From NCBI GenBank assembly GCA_018398575.1, contig JAGTXZ010000003.1, positions 2,666,001-2,730,000 on the forward strand: a stretch of 64,000 nt of DNA. The letters run 5' to 3'. Shown one piece after another: positions 56,989-64,000 of the stretch. Source of the DNA: Ampelomyces quisqualis (lineage: Eukaryota; Ascomycota; Dothideomycetes; Pleosporales; Phaeosphaeriaceae). The stretch's first letter is position 1. Every line of letters starts with the position of its first letter. The position numbers and the translations under genes are program-made. Below the pieces are notes generated by a model, which was not told where the DNA came from, made no database searches, and saw only the letters and a list, made by a program, of their open reading frames with translations.

Positions 56989-58734
56989 ATGGACCCTTCG
57001 AGTAATGGAGCGGACCCGACCGTCCCGTTGCAGGTTTACAATGCTACCTCGCTGACTGGAGGTGATTCGAGGATAGACAACCTCAATGTGTATTACAACG
57101 TGAGTCTTGCTGGCTGGGAGTTCGCAGAAAAAACGTGGGGCTAATCGGTCCTAGCCCGGCGACATCGCTTGGATGATCACGGCAACTGCCCTCGTGCTTT
57201 TCATGATTCCTGGTGTAGGGTCAGTAACATGAATCCCTAGCAATTGGAAATACCGAGTTGACATGTTCAAGCTTTTTCTACTCGGGTTTGGCACGGAGAA
57301 AGTCTGCATTATCGCTGTTATGGCTGTCGGTCATGTCGACTGCCGTCGTCTCCTTCCAATGGTTCTTCTGGGGTTATTCTTTGGCCTTTTCGCACAAGGC
57401 CGGCAAGTACATCGGTGCACTCGATAACATTGGATACAGGAATGTGCTGGGTGCTCCTTCCATTGGCAGCCCGCGCATCCCTGATCTGATGTTTGCCGTG
57501 TACCAAGGCATGTTCGCAGCCATCACGTATGTTCTCGTCTTCCCATCAGATCAACATGAAACTCACGTGTGTACAGTGTCGCGCTCGCCGTTGGAGCTGT
57601 TGCTGAGCGGGGAAGAATGCTCCCATGCCTCGTATACATGTTCATCTGGAGCACCGTCATCTACGACCCCATCGCCTGCTGGACATGGAACTCCTCCGGA
57701 TGGGTCTACAAGATGGGCGGACTCGACTTTGCCGGTGGAACACCCGTGCATATCGCGTCTGGATGTGCGGCGCTCGCATACTCGTATATGCTCGGAAAGC
57801 GAAGCGGTCACGGTACCCAGGAACTCAACTACCGCCCACACAACGTTACGCATATTGTCATTGGCACTGTATTCCTCTGGGTCGGATGGTTCGGCTTCAA
57901 TGCTGGATCAGCACTGGCTGCTAACCTTCGCGCTGTCATGGCAGCTGTCTGCACGAACTTGGCTGCGTGCGTTGGTGGCATCACTTGGTGCTTGGTCGAC
58001 TACCGTCTTGAGCGCAAATGGTCTACTATTGGCTTCTGCTCTGGCGTCATCGCCGGTCTAGTCTGCATCACCCCCGGATCTGGATACGTGCCAGCCTGGG
58101 CCGCCGTCATCTTCGGCATCTGCGGTGGTGCCGCATGCAATTACGCCACGAAGCTCAAGTACTTCCTCCGCTGCGACGACGCGCTCGACATTTTCGCAGT
58201 CCATGGTGTCGGCGGCTTCATCGGCAACATTCTGACCGCGTTCTTCGCAGCCGATTACATTGCGCATCTGGACGGATACACTGTCATCACTGGAGGCTGG
58301 TTGAACCACAATTGGATCCAACTCGGGTACCAACTCGCCGACTCCTTCGCCGGCGGCGCATACTCTTTCATCGGAACATGTCTGATCCTCGGCGCGCTCG
58401 ACTTCATCGGTAAATTCGTCCCTGCACTGCGCCTGCGCGCTAGCGAAGAGGAAGAGGCGCTTGGTATGGACGATGTCGAGATTGGCGAGTTTGCTGTAAG
58501 TCCTCCTTGTACCTCCACATGCCACACATTTGTAGTGCACATGCTGACTCTGAAACACAGTACGACTACGTCGAGCTCACGCGCGAAGTCAAAATGCCCG
58601 ACGAAGAAATCGACGAAGGCATGTCGACACACTCGCTCCACGACCACTCTGCCGCAATGGGCACACACCACGAGAAAAACCAGGACTCGATGGACTCGGC
58701 AAATCAACTGGCCGAATGGGCACATCGTGCATAG
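56989..58734 (+). CDS. MEP: ammonium permease (Mep/Amt family)
   Basis: A plasma-membrane ammonium transporter. Five exons (56989-57099, 57155-57219, 57272-57526, 57577-58495 and 58561-58734) give 507 residues. Eleven membrane segments are expected, and the pattern fits: GDIAWMITATALVLFMIPGVG, FFYSGLARRKSALSLL, TAVVSFQWFFWGYSLAF and FAVYQGMFAAITVALAVGAVAERG. The signature DFAGGTPVHIASG carries the first pore histidine, and IFAVHGVGGFIGNILTAFFA the second. The C-terminal cytoplasmic tail has YVPALRLR-type and acidic stretches, then a His/Ser-rich end. The junctions rebuild PGVGFFYSGLARR and ITVALAVGA exactly. Yeast Mep2-like sensing ability cannot be judged from sequence alone. GATA sites upstream suggest nitrogen control. 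Confidence 0.95.
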
Positions 58735-59031
58735 ACGTGGGATGATGGAGTTTGGTTGCTACTTGTTCGCTGTTGTAAATCGCTCGATACCACTTTGATC
58801 TTCCTGCGCTTGAATGGATGGGTGCGATGTTTGGTGCAAGACATGTCACGTGTGGAATGTACGAAGAAGAGCGATATGATATTGAATAATATGAAGGAAA
58901 GGGAAAGCGCTTGACGTCTGTAATATACCACATCATTCAACCATGCCTAATCCAAGCAAGATCCCACTTCTCCTACCAAGCAACATGGCAATGTCAATCG
59001 ATTGAACAACCACCCCACCCCACCCCACCCT

Positions 59032-60834
59032 TCACGCCTCCCTCGCACCACAAATAACCCCAGGTACCTCCCTCACATCCACACTCTGATTCGTCCCCAG
59101 ATCCACCACCCGCACGCTCTCCACGCCCAACACCCCCACCCCCAGCGCCAGGAACTTGACCTCCGCCGTGTAACACGCTCCAGGAGATAATGGCCCGAGC
59201 CGGATATCCGTCGTCAAACACACTAGCTCGGCAGTCTCTGTCCTCGCGCTCTTTTGCTGCGCATACACGACGTTTTCATCGACGACGGCGGCAGCAAGGA
59301 GGTGTTTTGCCGCGGGGGCGGGGGTTGTTGTAGATGGGGCGGTTGACGGGTGCGGATGGTGGTGTGTTTTGTCGGAATCGCGTTTGCGTCTGGGGATGAC
59401 GAGGACGGCGAGGTTGCGGGGTTGAGGGGAGCGGTTGGTGATGAAGACTGTCCAGGTGAATATTTCGCCGACGGTGACGGTGGGCGGACTGGAGATGGTG
59501 AGGGTCATGTTGATTGTGTTGGGGGTTGTTTCGTTGGGGACGGGGGGTTGTGTGTCGTGTGCTGGCAGGCCGTCGGCGCTGGGGGCTTGTGCCATCGACG
59601 GGGTGCTGAGGCGGTGGGCGGTTTTGAGCATGCTGGCGGATTGCCCGGTCGCGGAGGTGAAGTCTACGGGGGTTTTCCAGTCTATGGAAATGGTGGGGTG
59701 GCAGGTGGGTGACATGAGGACTTGAGCGGAGACGGTCATGGTGAGGTAGTGGCCTTCATCGCCGAGGGCGAGGGTGCCGTCTGCAGCTTTGTCGGGGCGA
59801 ATTTTGTAAAGGTAGGTTATTTGATCGCCTGGTTTGTGGAATACCTGGGGATCGTGTATGTTGGCGAAGGGTGTCACCTCGCCGCCGTGGAGTGTGAGGT
59901 CGACTTTCTTGATGCGAACGTCGTATGTAGCGTACGAAGCGACTTCAAGATCCAGCGACGCCAGTAGTGATAAGTCACTCAGGTTCGCATGGACTCTCGC
60001 ATACCGCACTCGCCAGATGAGAGATGGCAGTACTCGAAACAGCGGACGTTGGCCACTTCTTATTGGACGCACCATTTCCTTCACAACAGATGTCGCACTT
60101 GGTGCTATCTTATTGATACGCATTGCTGACAACCGAGGATGGACTCCAGTAAGTGCAGGATCATTCTCGAATGCTTGAAGTAGATTGAGTGCCGTCGGAA
60201 CACGACTGGGTAGATACTCGTCCTCAGGGTCGACTCGCTTTGGCGTCGACGCAGGTTTGAAAGAAGCCATAGGTTGGAAATAGACGGCTGGCTTGTGTAA
60301 TCGGCCCTGTGGTCTTGCTATGAAAGCTTCAACTTTCCACATGACAAATGTCTGAGCTCCCTCGCCTTCGCCATGCCATACGACGGTTGGCTGCTCGGTA
60401 TCCTTAATAGTGGTAGAGAAAATGAGCTCCTTGGTAGGTCCAGCCTTTGGCTCGCCCTCTGGTGGCGGCGCGGTACTGAATGCATAAGCTTCCAGATTCA
60501 GCACCAGCCTGGCAAGATACGACCGGAGGATATCATCGTCAAGTAATGGTGTACGGAAGACAACATGGACGGAAAGCTGCTCATCTACCCTGTGCATGAG
60601 TAAGACTACTTGCCAGATTCAAAATAGTGGGCAACTCATACCGAGAAGTAAGACCGTCCTTTGCGAGATAGTCGGCAAGATAGAGCCGCTCTCATCTTCG
60701 ATTGTCCCATTCCAAGACCTAAGCTCTTCCTCAATGTTGACATCAGACTTGGCGGGCACTATCGCTTCGAGTACCGACGACTCCACGAATTCGGCGCTGC
60801 TTCGAGTCTTGAGTGCTCCCGGACTGGAAGCCAT
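59032..60834 (-). CDS. TRS65: TRS65, TRAPPII complex subunit
   Basis: Trs65 is a fungus-specific subunit of TRAPPII, the Ypt31/Rab11 exchange factor at the late Golgi. Two exons (60834-60642 and 60584-59032) give 581 residues. The junction CTC G|AT uses the later GGGTAG acceptor. That reading restores LLLDEQLSVHVVFRTPLLDDD, whereas the earlier CACAG acceptor hits a stop. The body is beta-rich, with immunoglobulin-like stretches (VGEIFTWTVFITNRSPQPRNLAVLVIPRR). It ends in the highly conserved Trs65 tail ETAELVCLTTDIRLGPLSPG, followed by YTAEVKFLALGVGVLGVES and VRVVDLGTNQSVDVREVPG. The assignment rests on that tail. The gene is divergent from PRP40 with about 210 bp between starts. Confidence 0.9.
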
Positions 60835-61044
60835 TGTCGCCTTCGCTTTTCCACACGACCGGATAAGTGAAGTACCCTTCAGTGTTCACGTGCGATGAGT
60901 GCCTTTTTGGGCGTAGGTCGGAGCTGCCGTTTCGCCGACGCCGACAGATGGTCTGTGCACGAGGCTCAACTTTTGCTTGGACAATCGCGCTGGTCTCGGG
61001 TCCAAGCCATCGCCAACAACATTTCCTGTTAGTGGCTCGACGCA
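60835..61044. promoter_or_regulatory. 210-bp bidirectional promoter region, TRS65 / PRP40
   Basis: The start codons of TRS65 (leftward) and PRP40 (rightward) are 210 bp apart, so the two promoters must be within or overlapping this stretch. No TATA box is obvious. Confidence 0.6.
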
Positions 61045-63508
61045 ATGAACGGACACCCTCCCTCGACGTGGAGCGTGCATACAGCAGAGAATGGGAGACC
61101 ATACTACTACAACGCCGTCACGAAAGTGACGGCATGGGACAAGCCTGAAGACTTGTACGACGAAGAAGATGTAGGTTTTGTTCCTATGGCGCATACCTAT
61201 GCTCTGCTAATACCTGCCAGCGCGCACTTATCAATGCTGGATGGGCCAGAGTTTATACATCAGAAGGGAAACCATACTTCTTCAACAAAGCCGCCAATGA
61301 GACGACTTGGGCCATTCCACCGGATGTCCAAAAGACAATCGACCAAGTGAGGCAAAATCTGCCGCCCCAGCGACTACCGCCCGCTGGTCCTGGTGGCTGG
61401 GCTGCTGGGCCATCACCACACCTGCCCACGTTCGACAACCGACGCGCCGACCGCGATGAGTACCAAATCGATAGACGCGACCGTGATCGCGACCGAGACC
61501 GAGACCGAGACCGAGAGCGCGAGTTCGGTGGTGAGAGGCCCAATATTACCTTCACCGCTGGCAACGAGCTCCAGTTCTCGAGCCCGGAGGAGGCCGAGTC
61601 TGCGTTCATGAAAGTGCTCAAGCAGATGAAGGCGCAGCCAGACTGGACATGGCAGCAGGCCGTGCGCGCCGGTGTCAAGGAAACGAATTGGCGCGCCATT
61701 CCTGAGCCCGAGAAGCGTGAAGAAGCATTCAAAAAGTACTGCGAAGACCTCCGCGCACAGGAGAAGCACAAAGAACAAGATCGCCAAGCCAAGCTACGTT
61801 CCGACTTCACGGCCATGCTCCGCTCGCACCCTGAAATCAAGCACTACACTCGATGGAGGACTGCCTTGCCCATCATCGAAGAAGAGACAATCTTCCGCTC
61901 GGCCAAGGACGACAGCGAGCGCCGGGCGTTGTTTGAGGAATACATCATCTCTCTGAAGAAGGCCAATGAGGAGCAGGAGGCTGAAGATAGACGATCGGCT
62001 CTGGACGAAGTGCTAGGCTTGCTTCAAGGCCTAGATCTCGAGCCCTTTACGCGCTGGCAGACGGCCGAGGAAAAGCTGGAGAGTAGCGATGAGTTCAAGA
62101 GCGAGAAGTTTCAGGGCCTGAACCGCGTCGACGTGCTGACCCAGTTCGAGAAGCACATCAGGCAACTTCAGCGCGAGCACAACAACCGAGTGCAGGCAGA
62201 AAGACAGAAGAAACATCGCGTCGAGCGCAAGAATCGTGATGCCTTCATGAGGCTCTTGGATGAGCTACGAGACGGTGGCAAGCTCAAAGCTGGCACAAAG
62301 TGGAAAGAGATCCACGAGACCATCAAGGAAGATGGCCGTTACCTGGCCATGCTCGGTCAAAGTGGATCATCACCACTCGATTTGTTCTGGGATGCGCTTG
62401 AAGAGGAAGAGGCCAAGTTCCGCACGCTGCGACGGTACGCCTTGGACGTGCTAGAGGTAAGCTATACCACACTACTATCAGCACCACATACTGACATGCC
62501 GCACAGCAACAACGCTTCGAGGTCACAACGGCGACCCCTGTGGAGGAGTTCCTAAGTGTCATGCGAACAGATCCTCGCACCGCTAACATTGACGAGCAGT
62601 CGATGCACAGTATCTTCAACTACGTAATGGCCAAGGTCAAAAAGCGAGAAGCGGACGACCGCCGCGACGAAGAGCACAACGAGCGCTATGCCATGGATGA
62701 ACTTCGGTCTGTCATCAAGCACCTTGAGCCGCCAGTTGCTCTTTCAGACACTTGGGAAGTGGTACGTCCCCGACTTGAGAAGACAGATGAGTATCGCGCA
62801 CTGAAATCAGACACTCTCCGCGAATTGGTCTTTGATAAATTTTTGCGCCGCCTCAAGGACAAGGAGACAGATCGTCGCGATCGTAGCAGACGCGACGAGC
62901 GCGACCGTGAGAGGGACAGGGACAGGCGCGATCGGGACCGTGAGTATCGCAACGGACATTCTGATTCTCATCGTCGTCATCGTACGCGCACACGCTCACC
63001 AGAACATGACGCGTATGCTTCCTCACGTGTAAGAGCTGCAGAGGACAGAGCAGCGCGCTTCAAACACAATGACAGCACAGGATTGTCTCCACCTCGTCGT
63101 CGTGGGGGACGGGATGACGACCGCTACGAGCGCCCACGTCGCAGTCCTGCTGGTGATCATTACGGGACAGAGCGTCGCGAACGCGAAGTTGAGCGTGAGC
63201 GTCAATACATTAGCAGAGCCGATCCGCGTGAGTCAAGTGTCAGTTTGTTGGACTATGGTGACGGTGCTGGTCGCACAGCATCGGCTAGGCGTCGCCGAGA
63301 GAGTAACGAGAGCGCAAGCAAGCGCGACAGCAAGGTACGTTATTCGCAGTCCTAGGTACCATCATGGCTACGCATGCTGACCAAATAGCGCCCTCGCTAT
63401 TCTCCCCGCCACGACCGCAAATCGAAGACGCCTATCCCAGAACCGCCCAAAGAAGAAGACCGTGCGGTACGTTCCGGCAGTGAGGAAGGCGAAATTGAAG
63501 AAGACTAG
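61045..63508 (+). CDS. PRP40: PRP40, U1 snRNP-associated WW/FF-domain splicing factor
   Basis: Prp40 bridges the 5' splice site (U1 snRNP) and the branch-point proteins. Four exons (61045-61170, 61221-62456, 62507-63334 and 63389-63508) give 769 residues. Two WW domains are intact: W9-W31-P34 (STWSVHTAENGRPYYYN) and W50-W72-P75 (GWARVYTSEGKPYFFN). A linker with RD/ER dipeptide repeats follows (RRDRDRDRDRDRDRERE, about residues 130-147). FF domains run from about 165 to 590 (for example AESAFMKVLKQMKAQPDWTW and RRSALDEVLGLLQGLDLEPFTRW). The C-terminus is a long Arg/Asp/Ser-rich region (RDRERDRDRRDRDREYR) like metazoan PRPF40 proteins; yeast Prp40 is shorter. The last exon ends GSEEGEIEED. Confidence 0.95.
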
Positions 63509-64000
63509 AAATCCTCTTCCCACAAACTCTTCCACCTCAAGAGTCGCGTCCCGTCGACTTCCAGAATGCGTTAAGCATGATTGCCTGGCCAAAAGTGAGT
63601 ACTTTCCGTCATTCCAAGCTCGTTAGATGGCGTTTGTTTCTCTGTAACTGCGTGCACCGTCAATGCATGCAGAGGTCAGAATCATGTAGTCTAGGAGCAT
63701 ACAACTAGTATGTGTGTAGGTCCCGATGAAATTCTATATGAGACACCTTACTCGTTATGTCCCTCGTTGCCTTGAAATATTGATGTGGTGTTATTGGGTT
63801 TAACCATGGTACCAAGCTCGCGAACCAAGGTAAGTTGGTTATCAACCACGGTTGACCTGAGCAATATTATGAACGAGTCTTCATACATGGCGAGACTATA
63901 TAGCATCTTGCACTTCGCAGCTGCAGTGTTGCACCGCTATTCTCTCTACATCATTCTCTTACCTTGCTGTTCAAACATGTCCAAGCTGCCAGGGCTTCCA
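63509..64000. other. 3' flank of PRP40
   Basis: About 490 bp to the window edge. It should contain the PRP40 3' UTR. No gene or repeat is recognised. Confidence 0.5.

Noticed and set aside
61413..61840. Antisense ORFs across PRP40
   Set aside because: They are shadows of the WW/FF coding frame and its Arg/Asp repeat.

Overview
This window is nuclear DNA of a filamentous ascomycete (Pezizomycotina). A pleosporalean Dothideomycete is my best guess. The evidence is short introns of about 48-70 bp with GTRNGT donors and CTAAC-like branch points, compact divergent and convergent gene pairs, fungus-specific families, a pogo/Fot1 transposon relic with a mutation pattern like repeat-induced point mutation (RIP), and a recurring intergenic 9-mer, TACTCCGTA/TACGGAGTA. 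The order is inference. There is no operon logic here, and neighbours mostly do unrelated jobs. Exon structures were rebuilt by hand from splice signals, frame and family resemblance.

Layout. 1-6.7 kb: HIR1 (histone chaperone) and a U1-type zinc-finger splicing protein, both on the minus strand. 6.7-11.4 kb: a gene-poor island holding inverted-repeat arms (9289-9410 and 10789-10906) that differ mostly by C-to-T type transitions, a broken pogo/Fot1 transposase, and an intact-looking 344-bp miniature inverted-repeat element (11024-11367). 11.7-13.1 kb: a secreted pepsin-like aspartic protease next to that island. 14-19.2 kb: an ankyrin protein, a PAP2 lipid phosphatase and PUF6. 19.2-31.4 kb: sparse, with a repeat-containing basic protein, a possible HET-like tail fragment, and a one-pass membrane protein with an 18-bp exon. 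31.4-32.4 kb: an Arg/Ser-rich hypothetical protein.

34.3-44.0 kb: the standout gene, six exons encoding about 3,143 residues of the DUF6606/DUF3638/DUF3645 family. Its sequence carries an ordered set of superfamily-2 helicase-like motifs. 44.8-52.3 kb: importin-9 (KAP114), head-to-head with REV7 across about 100 bp, then DPB4 and an arrestin-like protein. 53.8-63.5 kb: TFB4 (TFIIH), an ammonium permease with GATA sites upstream, TRS65 (TRAPPII), and PRP40 (U1 snRNP) head-to-head with TRS65.

Several genes serve chromatin, replication, repair and RNA (HIR1, PUF6, REV7, DPB4, TFB4, PRP40). Nothing in the sequence suggests this is a functional cluster. I saw no tRNA, rRNA, CRISPR array or secondary-metabolite cluster.
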